A stretch of 64,000 nt of DNA from Lysobacterales bacterium (GTDB lineage: Bacteria > Pseudomonadota > Gammaproteobacteria > Xanthomonadales > BPKI01). The stretch spans positions 2,003,290 to 2,067,289 of the forward strand of contig BPKI01000001.1 in assembly GCA_026005055.1 (NCBI GenBank), given 5' to 3'. The position numbers and the translations under genes were made by a program. Positions 29,802-39,032 of the stretch are shown piece by piece. Below the pieces are notes generated by a model. The model had not been told where the DNA came from and did no database searches. It was given only the letters and a program-made list of their open reading frames with translations. Within the stretch, counting starts at the first letter, position 1, and the number at the start of each line of letters is the position of its first letter.

Positions 29802-32152
29802 AGCCTCTTCCGATCATGGCCAAGCTCGTTCGCCGGTCGCTGGCGGCACTGCTCGCCCTCGTCCTCGCATTCATCATCTATGTCGGATACCACCTCGAGC
29901 GCAGCCAGCCCCGACTCGAAGGCGCCCTGAGCCTCGCATCCTTGACGGCACCCGTCGCCGTCGAGCGCGATGCGCTCGGCGTGGTGAGCATCCGTGCCAC
30001 CAACCGCCTGGATGCGATCCGTGCGCTCGGTTTCGTCCACGCCCAGGAGCGCTTCTTCGAGATGGATCTGATGCGCCGCGCGGCGGCGGGAGAGCTCGCC
30101 GAGCTCCTCGGTCGGCAGCTACTCCCCATCGATCGGGCGCGACGACCGCATCGCTTTCGCGAGCGCGCCCGCAGAGCCTTGTCCGCTTTGCCGCCAGCGC
30201 AGCTCGCCTGGCTTGAGGCCTATGCCGACGGCGTGCGCGAGGGGCTCGCCGATCTCGGCGCCTCGCCCTTCCCGCATCGCTTGCTGTTTCTTCCGTTCCG
30301 AAGCTGGACGCCGGAGGATTCGCTTCTCGTCGTCTATGCGATGTACTTCGATCTGCAGGGCCGCGAGTCGGCCTATGACCTCTCTCGCCTGAGGCTTCGA
30401 CGCGCGCTTCCGGACGCGGTCCACGCCTTCCTTACTGCACCGGCGGCGGACTGGGAGACACCGCTCGCAGGCGAGCCGCCGGCGCCCCCGCCGCCGCCGA
30501 TTCCGGACCCGGCGCTCATCGATCTTCGTAGCCTGCCGAGCGCCCTTTGGCCCGAACGTCCCGAGATCGGAAGCGGGGATTTCGCCCCGGGCAGCAACGC
30601 CTGGGCGGTGGCGGGCACGCGCACGAACGACGGTCGCGCCCTGCTTGCCAACGACATGCACCTCGGCCTTCGCGTGCCCAACATCTGGTTCCGGGTGAGG
30701 ATGGTGTATCCCGGCGTGGATGCGGTGGGTGTGAGCCTTCCAGGGGTGCCTGGGATCGTCGTGGGCAGTAACGGCCATCTCGCCTGGGGCTTCACCAACG
30801 CCTACGGCGACTTCCAACAGTGGATCGCGGTACCCGCCGAGCGCCGGCGTGAGCATGAGGAAATCCTCGCGGTGCGCTCGGCTGGCGAGGAACGGCTCCG
30901 TTTCGAGGAAAGCGATTTCGGTCCCGTGCTCGAGCGCCTCGCAGACGGCACCGCCCTCGCCCTGGCCTGGACGGCGCATCAGCCGGGCGCCGCCGATCTC
31001 GGGCTGTTCGAACTGATCGAAGCGCGTTCGATCGAAGAGGCCCTCGCGGTCGCCGCACGAGCGGGGATGCCCGCCCAAAACATGCTCATCGCAAGCGCCG
31101 ATGGCCGCATCGCCTGGACCATCGCCGGGCGCCTTCCGAGGCGAAACGGCCCCGCCGAGGCTTTGCTTTCTCACGACGATCCGCGCGCGGTTTGGCAGGG
31201 CTGGCTCGAGCCCGAAGAACAACCACGCCGCCTCGACCCACCGGATGGGGTGCTTTGGAGCGCCAATGCGCGCATGGTCTCGGGGGCGGATGGGGAGAAG
31301 ATCGGGGATGGGGGACTCGTGCTTGGCGCCCGCGCTCGGCAAATCCGCGATGCGCTGTTTTCGCTCCGGGAGGCCGATGAGCGCGCCATGCTCGCCATCC
31401 AGCTCGACGACCGCGCCCTGTTCCTCGGGCGCTGGCAAAGGCTCCTGCTCGCCGCCCTCGCGGGCATGGAGGGAGAGAACGCACGGAAAATGCGCGAACT
31501 CGTGCTCGCCTCCTCCGAGCGCGCGGCTCCCGAGGCCGTGGGCTACCGTTTGGTCCGCGATTTTCGCAGCGAAATCCACCGCCGCATCGCGGCCGGCGTG
31601 ATCGCTGCCGTGCGCCGCCACGACCCCGAGTTTTCGGCCCTCCATCTGCCCCACTTCGAGGGCGTGGTGTGGCGGCTGCTCGAAGAGAGACCGATGCACT
31701 GGCTCGATCCGCGATTTGCGGATTGGGAGGGATTTTTGCGGGATGCGGCCGGAACCGTCCTCAGCCGCGCCCTCGAGGCCCCTGGCGGCCTCGAGGGCTA
31801 CCGCTGGGGAGATCGCAACCGCGTCGCCGTCCGCCACCCCTTGAGCCAGGGCCTGCCTTGGCTTTCGCGCTGGCTCGACCCGCCGACCGAGCCGCTTGCT
31901 GGAGATCTCCACATGCCAAGGGTCCAAGGTCCCGTCTTTGGGGCGAGCGAGCGCCTCGCCGTCAGACCTGGAGGCGAGCGCGAGGGGATCTTCCACATGC
32001 CCGGTGGACAAAGCGGCCATCCGCGCTCGCCTTTTTACCTCGCCGGACACCGCGACTGGCTTAAGGGAGCGCCGACACCCTTCCTTCCGGGCCCTGCTCG
32101 CTACCGCCTGGCGCTTGAACTTGTCCGCTCCGAGCCTTCTGATCTACCATGA
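29798..32152 (+). CDS. Penicillin acylase family amidohydrolase
   Basis: 784 residues from the ATG overlapping the tpm stop. N-terminal membrane segment or signal ('RRSLAALLALVLAFIIYVGYHL'), then an alpha chain with 'DRDALGVVSIRATN'-type opening ('VERDALGVVSIRATNRLDAIRALGFVHAQERFFEMDL'). A spacer is followed by 'PGSNAWAVAGTRT', where the Ser (about residue 265) should become the N-terminal nucleophile of the beta chain after self-cleavage, and then 'LLANDMHLGLRVPNIWF'. Ntn-hydrolase family members cleave penicillin G, acyl-homoserine lactones or other N-acyl amides. Which of these applies cannot be read from the sequence; a quorum-quenching role is possible but unproven. Confidence 0.9.
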   Translation: MKPLPIMAKLVRRSLAALLALVLAFIIYVGYHLERSQPRLEGALSLASLTAPVAVERDALGVVSIRATNRLDAIRALGFVHAQERFFEMDLMRRAAAGELAELLGRQLLPIDRARRPHRFRERARRALSALPPAQLAWLEAYADGVREGLADLGASPFPHRLLFLPFRSWTPEDSLLVVYAMYFDLQGRESAYDLSRLRLRRALPDAVHAFLTAPAADWETPLAGEPPAPPPPPIPDPALIDLRSLPSALWPERPEIGSGDFAPGSNAWAVAGTRTNDGRALLANDMHLGLRVPNIWFRVRMVYPGVDAVGVSLPGVPGIVVGSNGHLAWGFTNAYGDFQQWIAVPAERRREHEEILAVRSAGEERLRFEESDFGPVLERLADGTALALAWTAHQPGAADLGLFELIEARSIEEALAVAARAGMPAQNMLIASADGRIAWTIAGRLPRRNGPAEALLSHDDPRAVWQGWLEPEEQPRRLDPPDGVLWSANARMVSGADGEKIGDGGLVLGARARQIRDALFSLREADERAMLAIQLDDRALFLGRWQRLLLAALAGMEGENARKMRELVLASSERAAPEAVGYRLVRDFRSEIHRRIAAGVIAAVRRHDPEFSALHLPHFEGVVWRLLEERPMHWLDPRFADWEGFLRDAAGTVLSRALEAPGGLEGYRWGDRNRVAVRHPLSQGLPWLSRWLDPPTEPLAGDLHMPRVQGPVFGASERLAVRPGGEREGIFHMPGGQSGHPRSPFYLAGHRDWLKGAPTPFLPGPARYRLALELVRSEPSDLP

Positions 32153-32181
32153 AGGCTCCTCGGTCCCGGGGCGGACGCGAC

Positions 32182-32754
32182 ATGAACCAGCCGGAAGTCG
32201 GGGAAGTGACCCGTCTGCTCCGAGCAGCCGGCCTCGACGACGACCGCGCGCTTCGCGACGCGCTGCCGTTGGTGATCGACGAGCTGCATCGCCTGGCCGC
32301 ACGGCAGCGGCGCCGGCTGGATGCCGGCGACACTCTTCAGACGACCGCGCTCGTCAACGAGGCGTGGTTCAAGTTCTGCGGCGGACGCCTGGGACCGATC
32401 CAGGATCGCCAGCATTTCTTCGCGGTCGCGGCCCGAGCGATGCGTCAGATCCTGGTCGACCAGATGCGGCGCCGGGCTGCCCGCCGGATCCAGGATCGCG
32501 AGTCGCTGGAGGATGCTCCTCCGGGAGAGCTCGCCGAGCAGATCGATGCCGACCGCCTCATCGCCATCGACGATGCCTTGCGTCGTCTCGAGCGTTTCCA
32601 GCCGCGTCTCGCCGAGGTCGTCAACTGTCTCTGGTTTGCCGGCTACACGGAAAAAGAGACCGCGGAAATCCTCGGCGTATGCGACCGGACGGTACGCCGC
32701 GACTGGCTCAAGGCCAAAGCCTTTCTGCGCAAGATCCTCGAAGAGGGCGCGTGA
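32182..32754 (+). CDS. ECF-like RNA polymerase sigma factor (TIGR02999 type)
   Basis: 190 residues from the ATG at 32182; the track's ATG at 32149 overlaps the acylase stop but adds residues outside the family. Region 2 'LPLVIDELHRLAARQRRRLDAGDTLQTTALVNEAWFKF' with the 'LQ(P/T)TALV(H/N)EA' motif is the mark of this subfamily, and 'FFAVAARAMRQILVDQMRRRAARR' follows. Region 4 is 'CLWFAGYTEKETAEILGVCDRTVRRDWLKAKAFL'. Its TGA overlaps the GTG of a Ser/Thr kinase gene. In this class phosphorylation by the paired kinase is a plausible activation route, rather than an anti-sigma factor. Confidence 0.9.
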   Translation: MNQPEVGEVTRLLRAAGLDDDRALRDALPLVIDELHRLAARQRRRLDAGDTLQTTALVNEAWFKFCGGRLGPIQDRQHFFAVAARAMRQILVDQMRRRAARRIQDRESLEDAPPGELAEQIDADRLIAIDDALRRLERFQPRLAEVVNCLWFAGYTEKETAEILGVCDRTVRRDWLKAKAFLRKILEEGA

Positions 32755-35396
32755 ACGAGCGCTGGAAGCGGCTCGAAGAGCTCCTGGACCGCGCGCTCGA
32801 CCTGGAAGGTCCTGAGCGCCAAGCCTTCCTCGAAGCCCTCGGCGCCAGCGATCCCGAGCTCGCCGGAGAGCTCAAGCGCCTCCTCGCGGCGACGGATGAG
32901 GACTCGCTCCTCGACCGGCCATGGCCCGAGCTTCCGCCCGCGGCTTTGGGCGAGCGCATCGGCCCGTGGCGTCTGCTCGGCCGGATCGGCGAGGGCGGGA
33001 TGGGCGCGGTCTTCCTCGCCGAACGCGCCGACGGGGCCTACGAGCGGCGGGCGGCGCTCAAACTCTTGCGCTGGGAGAATCCTGCGGCCTTGCGCGCCTT
33101 TCTGCTCGAGCGCCGGGCACTCGCGCGGCTCGAGCACCCCGGGATCGCGCGGATGCTCGATGCCGGCATCGACGAGCAGGGTCGCCACTACCTCGTCATG
33201 GAATGGATCGAGGGGGAGAATCTGCGCGCCTGGTGCCGACGCCGCCCGGCCCGGCTCGGTGAGCGTTTGCACCTATTCCTCGAGATCTGCGAAGCGGTCG
33301 CCCACGCCCACCGAAACTTGGTCGTCCATCGCGACCTCAAGCCGAGCAATGTGATGGTCGACCGCGAGGGCCACGCCCGGCTCCTCGATTTCGGCATCGC
33401 CAAGCTCCTCGAGGCCGAGGCGGAGGACAGCCGCACGCTGGCCGCCCTCACGCCCGAATACGCCGCCCCCGAGCAGCTCCGCGGGGAGCCGATCAGCACC
33501 CGCACCGACGTGTACGCCTTGGGCGGCGTCCTTTTCTTCCTGTTGACCGAGGAATCGCCGCTGCGCACGGAGGACCGCAGCCTGGCCACGGTCGTCCACG
33601 AAGTCTGCAACGCGCCGCCGCCGCGGCCGAGCGAGCGGGCCGCTTCGGCACCAGCGCGAGCACCCTTCCCGCCCGAGCGACTCCGCGGCGATCTCGATGC
33701 GATCGTCGTCCAGGCGATGGCCAAGCGTCCGGAATGGCGTTACCCATCGGTCGAGGCGCTCGCCGAGGACGTTCGCCGCCATCTCGAATTGCGACCGGTC
33801 CAGGCCCGACGCCCGACCGCAGCCTATCGCACGGGTCGTTTCCTGCGCCGCAACCGCGGGCCGATCGCCCTCGCCCTGATGCTGCTCACGGCCATCGCGA
33901 TTGGCGCCAGCGCTTGGCTCAGCGAGCGCGAGGCGCGCAACGAAGCGCGCCTTGCGGCGCTGCTCGAAGGCGAGCGAGCACAGAGCATGCTCGATCTATT
34001 GCAGATCCTGCTGCGGGAAGGCGAGGGGTCGGAGCGCGCGCTCACCGATACGGTCCTCGAGAGGGCGCGAGAGGAGGTCAAGGCGATCTTCGCCGATCGC
34101 GCCGGCGAGCGCGCCCGGGTGCTGCTTGCCCTTGCCGCATTTCACTTGCTCCGCAACGATTTCCCTCGAGCTTTGGCGATTGTCGAGGGTCTGGCGGAGG
34201 AGGATGCGCCGCTGCCGCCCGTCACCCGCGCCGAGATCCACTGCAATGCCGCCCAGGCCGCGGCCCGTCTCGGCGACATGGAGCGTTTGCAGCGGCACCT
34301 CGCGGATGCGGAAAGGGCCCTGCACCCGATCCCCGAGGAAGCGGCCTCGCGCATCCGCGCCGACTGCCTCTTCGCGGACTCGATTCGCTTGCGTCTGCTC
34401 GGTCGGCCCGAGGAGGCGATCGAACGGGCGCGCGAGGCGGTCGAGCAGCGGCGTCAGGTCGAAGGCGATCGGGGATTGCAGGTTCATCTCCTCCTCGCCA
34501 ATCTCGGCACCTCCTACCTCGGGGCCAACCGCCTGAAGGAAGCAGAGGAGGCTTACCGCCAGGCCCTCGCCGGATTGGCCCGCAACGGGCAAGACCGGGG
34601 CGCCCATGGGCTCAACATCCGCAACAACCTGGCGGCGGTACTCCTGCTCAAGGGCGAGGTTCAGGCCGCGGAGCGCGGCTTCGCGGAGGTGGCCGAATTG
34701 CATCGCGCGAGGCTGGGGGCCAATCCGGCGCTCGCCGCCGCCCTCGCCAACCGCGCTCGCTGCCTCCTGATTCTCGAACGGCTCGAGGAGGCGGAACCCC
34801 TCTTGCGCGAGGCGATCGACATCGCCGAACGCGATCTCGGCCCGGGCAGCGCCGAAACCGCGCAGCACCGCCTCCATCTGGCCGAGCTGTTGCTGACGCG
34901 CGGTCAGCGAGAGCAAGCGTCCGCCGAGTTCGCCCTCGCCGAGCCGGTGCTCGCCCAGCGCTTCCAGAGCCCGACCCATCCCGTTCGCGCCCGCGCCCGG
35001 CTGACCGCGCTTCGTCTCGCGCATGCCACCGGCGAAAAGGACATCCTCTCCGATTTGCTCAGCCTCGCCACCGACCTCGAGGGCTCGCCCGCGAGCCTCG
35101 CGATCGCGGCCCTCGCCTTCCGCGAAGCCGCGCTCTTGGCCGAACAGCGCGCGGCGGAGCAGGATGCGCGCGCCTACGCCGCGAACGCGCTCGCGCGGAT
35201 GGAGGCGGCGCGCGGACGCGAACACTGGGAGAGCGCGACTGCGCTGCTGCTCCTCGCACGGCTCTCCCCTGCCCCCGACGCGAGCCTCAAGTCCCGCCTC
35301 GAGCAGGCCGAAGCCCTGCTCGCCCACCAGCTCGGGGAGGCGCATTCGAGCACGCAGGAGGCCAGGCGCTTGCTCGCCCGCGCTCAGGGCGAGTGA
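32751..35396 (+). CDS. Membrane Ser/Thr protein kinase with TPR sensor domain
   Basis: 881 residues from the GTG that overlaps the sigma factor stop. N-terminal ~60-residue helical segment, then a Hanks-type kinase: Gly loop 'IGEGGMGAVFLAER' (about residue 79), Lys in 'AALKLLRWE', 'HRDLKPSNVMV' (about 193), 'DFGIAKLL' (about 213) and the APE-like 'TPEYAAPEQLRGEPIS'. One membrane segment near residue 372 ('GPIALALMLLTAIAIGASAWL') separates it from a ~480-residue outer part made of TPR-like repeats ('LGTSYLGANRLKEAEEAYRQALAGL'). Kinase residues are complete, so it should be active. Probably modifies the coupled sigma factor; the signal is unknown. Ends 13 bp inside convergent dapE. Confidence 0.93.
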   Translation: MNERWKRLEELLDRALDLEGPERQAFLEALGASDPELAGELKRLLAATDEDSLLDRPWPELPPAALGERIGPWRLLGRIGEGGMGAVFLAERADGAYERRAALKLLRWENPAALRAFLLERRALARLEHPGIARMLDAGIDEQGRHYLVMEWIEGENLRAWCRRRPARLGERLHLFLEICEAVAHAHRNLVVHRDLKPSNVMVDREGHARLLDFGIAKLLEAEAEDSRTLAALTPEYAAPEQLRGEPISTRTDVYALGGVLFFLLTEESPLRTEDRSLATVVHEVCNAPPPRPSERAASAPARAPFPPERLRGDLDAIVVQAMAKRPEWRYPSVEALAEDVRRHLELRPVQARRPTAAYRTGRFLRRNRGPIALALMLLTAIAIGASAWLSEREARNEARLAALLEGERAQSMLDLLQILLREGEGSERALTDTVLERAREEVKAIFADRAGERARVLLALAAFHLLRNDFPRALAIVEGLAEEDAPLPPVTRAEIHCNAAQAAARLGDMERLQRHLADAERALHPIPEEAASRIRADCLFADSIRLRLLGRPEEAIERAREAVEQRRQVEGDRGLQVHLLLANLGTSYLGANRLKEAEEAYRQALAGLARNGQDRGAHGLNIRNNLAAVLLLKGEVQAAERGFAEVAELHRARLGANPALAAALANRARCLLILERLEEAEPLLREAIDIAERDLGPGSAETAQHRLHLAELLLTRGQREQASAEFALAEPVLAQRFQSPTHPVRARARLTALRLAHATGEKDILSDLLSLATDLEGSPASLAIAALAFREAALLAEQRAAEQDARAYAANALARMEAARGREHWESATALLLLARLSPAPDASLKSRLEQAEALLAHQLGEAHSSTQEARRLLARAQGE

Positions 35397-36526
35397 AGCC
35401 GGGCGAGGATCGCCTGATAGATCTCAGGCAGGGCGAAGAGCTCCGCCAGGGCGATATGCTCGTTCACCTGGTGGATCGAGGCGGCCGATGGGCCAAGCTC
35501 GACCACCTCCGCACCCGCCGCCGCCAGGAAACGCCCATCGGAGGTGCCGCCCCCGGTGTCGGCGCGGGGTGGGGCGCCGAAGCGCTCGACCAACACGGCT
35601 TCCACCGCCGCCCGCAAGGCGCCGGGCGGCGAGCGGAAGGGTTGCGCGCCGCGGACGAAGCGAAGCTCGTGGCTGGGGGCATGGCGGCCGACGACGGCCG
35701 CGATCCGCGCCTCGAGCGCCGCGAAGCCCCCGCTCGCGGGCCCGAAGCGCAGATTGAAGCGGGCGCTGGCCTCTCCGGGGACGACATTGTCAGCGCCCAC
35801 GCCGGCGCTGACCGCCGTCACTTGCAGGCTGGTGGGGGGGAAATCGGCATCGCCCTCGTCCCAGCGCTCCTGGGCGAGCTCGCCAAGAATCCGCGCCATG
35901 CGGTGAATGGGATTGTCCACCTGCTCCGGGTAAGCGACATGACCCTGCCGGCCCCGCACGAGAAGCTCGACCGTGAGCGAGCCGCGGCGCCCGATGCGGA
36001 TGCGATCGCCCAATCGCGCTCGGCCGCTCGCCTCCCCCACCAGCGCGAAGTCGGGCACCTCGCCGCGGGCCGAAAGCAACTCCACCACCCGCGCCGTGCC
36101 ATCGATCGCAGGGCCCTCCTCGTCGGAGGTGAGGAGAATGCCCACCCGGCCGCGATGCCCGGGATAGGACCGCACGAAGCGCTCGAGCGCCACGACGAAA
36201 GCCGCGACCGCGCCCTTCATGTCGGCGGCCCCGCGGGCGAAGAGGCAGCCATCGCGAAGGGTGGGCGTGAACGGCGGCGTCAGCCAGGCGGAAAGGTCAC
36301 CCGGCGGCACGACATCGGTGTGCCCAACGAAGAGCGTGAACGGGCGGCCCTCTCCGTGCCAGGCAAGCAGATTGTCCACCGCCCCGAAGCGGTGCTGCTC
36401 GATGGTGAAACCGGCCGCCACGAGGCGCTCGCCGATGAGCGCCTGGCAGCCGGCATCATCGGGCGTGAGCGAGGGCCGGGCGAGCAGGGCCTCGGCCAGG
36501 CGAAGAAGCTCCTTCGTTTCGCTCAC
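35384..36526 (-). CDS. dapE: Succinyl-diaminopimelate desuccinylase
   Basis: 380 residues from a GTG (36526) overlapping the stop of the ArsC-like gene (GTGA); the track's longer start reads into that gene. M20 dinuclear zinc peptidase of the lysine/meso-DAP pathway. Zinc ligands and catalytic residues are visible in 'LFVGHTDVVPPGD', 'GAADMKGAVAAFV', 'LLTSDEEGPAIDGT' and 'TGGGTSDGRFLA'. C-terminal 'SIHQVNEHI' holds the last His. With dapD 0.4 kb away it marks the succinylase route. Confidence 0.96.
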   Translation of the reverse strand: MSETKELLRLAEALLARPSLTPDDAGCQALIGERLVAAGFTIEQHRFGAVDNLLAWHGEGRPFTLFVGHTDVVPPGDLSAWLTPPFTPTLRDGCLFARGAADMKGAVAAFVVALERFVRSYPGHRGRVGILLTSDEEGPAIDGTARVVELLSARGEVPDFALVGEASGRARLGDRIRIGRRGSLTVELLVRGRQGHVAYPEQVDNPIHRMARILGELAQERWDEGDADFPPTSLQVTAVSAGVGADNVVPGEASARFNLRFGPASGGFAALEARIAAVVGRHAPSHELRFVRGAQPFRSPPGALRAAVEAVLVERFGAPPRADTGGGTSDGRFLAAAGAEVVELGPSAASIHQVNEHIALAELFALPEIYQAILARLHSP

Positions 36527-36873
36527 CGCCCGAAAAGCTCGGCGAAGCGCTTCTCGCTGAAGCCCACGAGCAACGTGTCGCCGGCGACCACGAAAGGCCT
36601 GCGGATCAGCCCCGGGTAGTCGCGCACGAGCTTGAGCCACTCCTCCTCGCTTTGCGGGTTTTTGCGCGCCTCCGGCAAGTTGCGCCAGGTGGGCCCTGAA
36701 CGGTTGACGAGCTTCTCCCAGGAAATTTCCGCCGCCAAGCGCTTGAGCAGCTGTTCCGGCACCGGCTTCTCATCGCGGTAGTCGAAAAAGCGGTAGCTCA
36801 CGCCCTTGGCATCGAGCCAGGCCAGCGCCTTCTTGCAAGTACCGCATTGCTTCAGGCCGTAGATTTCGATCAT
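36523..36873 (-). CDS. ArsC/Spx-family thioredoxin-fold protein (YffB-like)
   Basis: 116 residues: 'IEIYGLKQCGTCKKALAWLDAKGVSYRFFDYR' with a CGTC motif, and 'VVAGDTLLVGFSEKRFAELF' at the end. This is the YffB-type branch of the ArsC family, commonly located beside dapE, as here. Probably a glutathione-dependent reductase rather than true arsenate reductase, because no ars genes are near. Sits between dapD (12 bp) and dapE (4-bp overlap). Confidence 0.9.
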   Translation of the reverse strand: MIEIYGLKQCGTCKKALAWLDAKGVSYRFFDYRDEKPVPEQLLKRLAAEISWEKLVNRSGPTWRNLPEARKNPQSEEEWLKLVRDYPGLIRRPFVVAGDTLLVGFSEKRFAELFGR

Positions 36874-36885
36874 CGCAAGAACTCC

Positions 36886-37728
36886 TCAGGAGGACATCTC
36901 GGCGGCTTCTCGCAGCAGGGCGTTGATGCCCACCTTGGCGCGGGTTTGGGCATCCACCCGCTTGACGATCACCGCCGCCGCGAGAGCGTAGCGGCCATCG
37001 CGTGAAGGAAGCGCGCCTGGGACCACCACGCTTCCTGCCGGAATCCGGCCGCGCAGCACCTCATCCCGCTCGCGATCGTAGATCGGGGTGCTCTGCCCGA
37101 TGAAACAGCCCATGGCGATCACGCTGCCCTGCTCGACGATCACCCCTTCGACGATCTCGGAGCGGGCGCCGATGAAGCAATCATCCTCGATGATCGTGGG
37201 ACGGGCCTGGAGCGGCTCGAGCACCCCGCCGATGCCGGCGCCGCCGGAAATATGGCAGCGCCGGCCGATTTGCGCGCAGGAGCCGACCGTCGCCCAGGTA
37301 TCGATCATGCTGCCCTCGCCCACGTAGGCGCCGATGTTGACGAAGGAGGGCATGAGCACCACATCCCGGCCGATGTAAGCGCCGCGGCGAACGATCGCAC
37401 CGGGCACGACGCGCGCGCCGAGGCGGCGGAAGTCCTGCTCCTCGAAGCTTGAGAAACGAAGCCCGATCTTGTCGAAGGAAGGCGCAACGCCGCCCGGCAT
37501 CAGTCGGCTCTCCTCGAGGCGGAAATGAAGCAAGATCGCTTGCTTCACCCACTCCTGCACGACCCAGGTCCCCTCCCTCGGCTCGGCCACCCGTAAGCGC
37601 CCTTCCTCGAGCGCCATAAGCACCCACTCGATGGCCCCGCCGCAGAGTCGGCGCAGGTTCTCTCGATCCAGCTCGGCAGCGCGCGCGAAAGCGGCCTCGA
37701 TGACGGTCTTCGCATGGGATGGATCCAT
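36886..37728 (-). CDS. dapD: 2,3,4,5-tetrahydropyridine-2,6-dicarboxylate N-succinyltransferase
   Basis: 280 residues. Catalyses succinylation of tetrahydrodipicolinate in lysine/DAP synthesis. Left-handed beta helix built from hexapeptide repeats ('[57 protein letters not shown]' region), '[33 protein letters not shown]', and a C-terminal '[19 protein letters not shown]'. Head of the dapD-arsC-like-dapE operon, 9 bp downstream of hutF on the same strand. Confidence 0.97.
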   Translation of the reverse strand: MDPSHAKTVIEAAFARAAELDRENLRRLCGGAIEWVLMALEEGRLRVAEPREGTWVVQEWVKQAILLHFRLEESRLMPGGVAPSFDKIGLRFSSFEEQDFRRLGARVVPGAIVRRGAYIGRDVVLMPSFVNIGAYVGEGSMIDTWATVGSCAQIGRRCHISGGAGIGGVLEPLQARPTIIEDDCFIGARSEIVEGVIVEQGSVIAMGCFIGQSTPIYDRERDEVLRGRIPAGSVVVPGALPSRDGRYALAAAVIVKRVDAQTRAKVGINALLREAAEMSS

Positions 37729-37737
37729 ACGGCCTCC

Positions 37738-39003
37738 TCAGCGCGATCGAAGAAAACGAAGGGCGCGGCGGGCTTCGGCCTGAAGCGCCGCCGCCTCGGG
37801 GTGCGAGCCTTGCCGGATGAGAAGCTTGCCGCCGGCGAAAACCCGCGCGACCACGCCGCGCTCGCCGGAAAAAATGAGCTGATCGGCAAGCGTTTCCGGG
37901 CTTGCCTCGAGCAGCGCGGGGGCCTCTTCGGAAAGCTCGATCCAATCCTCGGGCCGATCCTCGCCGTGCCCGCTGAAACCCGCCGCCCGCCAGCCGCCGG
38001 CCACCGCGCGCCGCAACAATCCCTCGCCGCCCTGCGCGCTCAGCACCCCGCGCCGGCCGAAGCGCAGCCGCTGACCCCATTCCAGCCAGCGAAGCTCCTC
38101 CCAAGGCGAGAGTACGAGCTCGCTGTCCGAGCCGATCGCCAAACCGAGAGCCGTGGGCGGCGGGGAGAACAGCTCGGCCGCCGGCGGCAATCCATCCCCG
38201 AGATCGGCTTCCGTGCTCGGGCAAAAGGCGATGGTGCAGGCGCTCGCCCGTAGCGTTTCGATCTCGGCTGCGGAGAGGTGAGTGGCATGGACCAAGGTCC
38301 AGCGCCGATCCGGCGCCAAGCGCGCGAAAAGGAGCTCGACCGGACGGCAACGGTGATGCACCAGGCATTCCTCGACCTCGCGCGGCTGCTCGGCGATGTG
38401 GATGTGGATCGGCCGCCCCTCGCTTTCCGGCCAGGACAAGACCTCGGCCATCTCGTCTAGCTCCACGGCCCGCAGCGAATGAAAAGCGATGCCGATGCGA
38501 AGCCTTGGCCCCTCCTCCGCGATGAGCGCCGCAAGCAGCTCTCGGTACTCGGCAAGCTCGAGGAAAAAACGGCGTTGTTCGGGGGCGAGCGGGCGCCGAC
38601 CGAAGCCGCCGTGGCGATAAAGCACGGGCAGGAGGGTCATCCCGATCCCCGAGCGGCGCGCCGCCTCGATCAGAGCGCGGAGCATCGCCTCGGGCGGCTC
38701 GTCGAGCGAGCCGTCCGGCCGGCGATGGAGGTAATGGAACTCGCAGACCCAGGTGTAGCCATTGCAGAGCATCTCGGCATAAACCCAGGCGGCAAGATCG
38801 GCAAGCACTTCCGCTTCGATGCGGTTGGCAAGGCCATACATCGCCTCGCGCCAGCTCCAGAAATCGCCGCCGCCCCGCCCGGCACCGGCGGCGAGCAGGG
38901 CGCGTTGAAAGACGTGGCTATGGGCATTGACCAGGCCCGGCAGGCAGAAGCCGCTCGCCGGCGCGCTGGGGAGCTTGGCGGCATCCTCAGGCCAGGCGAT
39001 CAT
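37738..39003 (-). CDS. hutF: Formimidoylglutamate deiminase
   Basis: 421 residues from the ATG at 39003, supported by an AAAGGGG 7 bp upstream; the track's TTG at 39009 is two codons earlier. HutF hydrolyses N-formimino-glutamate to formylglutamate and ammonia in the five-step histidine route. Amidohydrolase features: 'LPGLVNAHSHVFQRALLA', 'CEFHYLHRRPDG', 'GIGMTLLPVLYRHGGF', 'IHIAEQPREVEECL', 'VHATHLS', 'TEADLGDG' and 'GSDSELVLSPWEELRWLEW'. The part before the metal-binding HSH is only about 22 residues, roughly half that of Pseudomonas HutF. An in-frame stop 13 codons upstream rules out a longer start. hutG, hutH and hutU are not in the window. Confidence 0.92.
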   Translation of the reverse strand: MIAWPEDAAKLPSAPASGFCLPGLVNAHSHVFQRALLAAGAGRGGGDFWSWREAMYGLANRIEAEVLADLAAWVYAEMLCNGYTWVCEFHYLHRRPDGSLDEPPEAMLRALIEAARRSGIGMTLLPVLYRHGGFGRRPLAPEQRRFFLELAEYRELLAALIAEEGPRLRIGIAFHSLRAVELDEMAEVLSWPESEGRPIHIHIAEQPREVEECLVHHRCRPVELLFARLAPDRRWTLVHATHLSAAEIETLRASACTIAFCPSTEADLGDGLPPAAELFSPPPTALGLAIGSDSELVLSPWEELRWLEWGQRLRFGRRGVLSAQGGEGLLRRAVAGGWRAAGFSGHGEDRPEDWIELSEEAPALLEASPETLADQLIFSGERGVVARVFAGGKLLIRQGSHPEAAALQAEARRALRFLRSR

Positions 39004-39032
39004 GGCCAAGCCCCTTTGTGCCGCAAGCTCCG

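Noticed and set aside
31896-32750. N-terminal extension of the kinase ORF in the track
   Set aside because: It runs out of frame through the acylase and sigma factor genes; the GTG at 32751 with GTGA overlap and a family-like start is better.
36523-36873. True arsenate reductase with an ars operon
   Set aside because: The sequence fits the YffB branch, and the neighbours are dapD and dapE with no arsenic genes.
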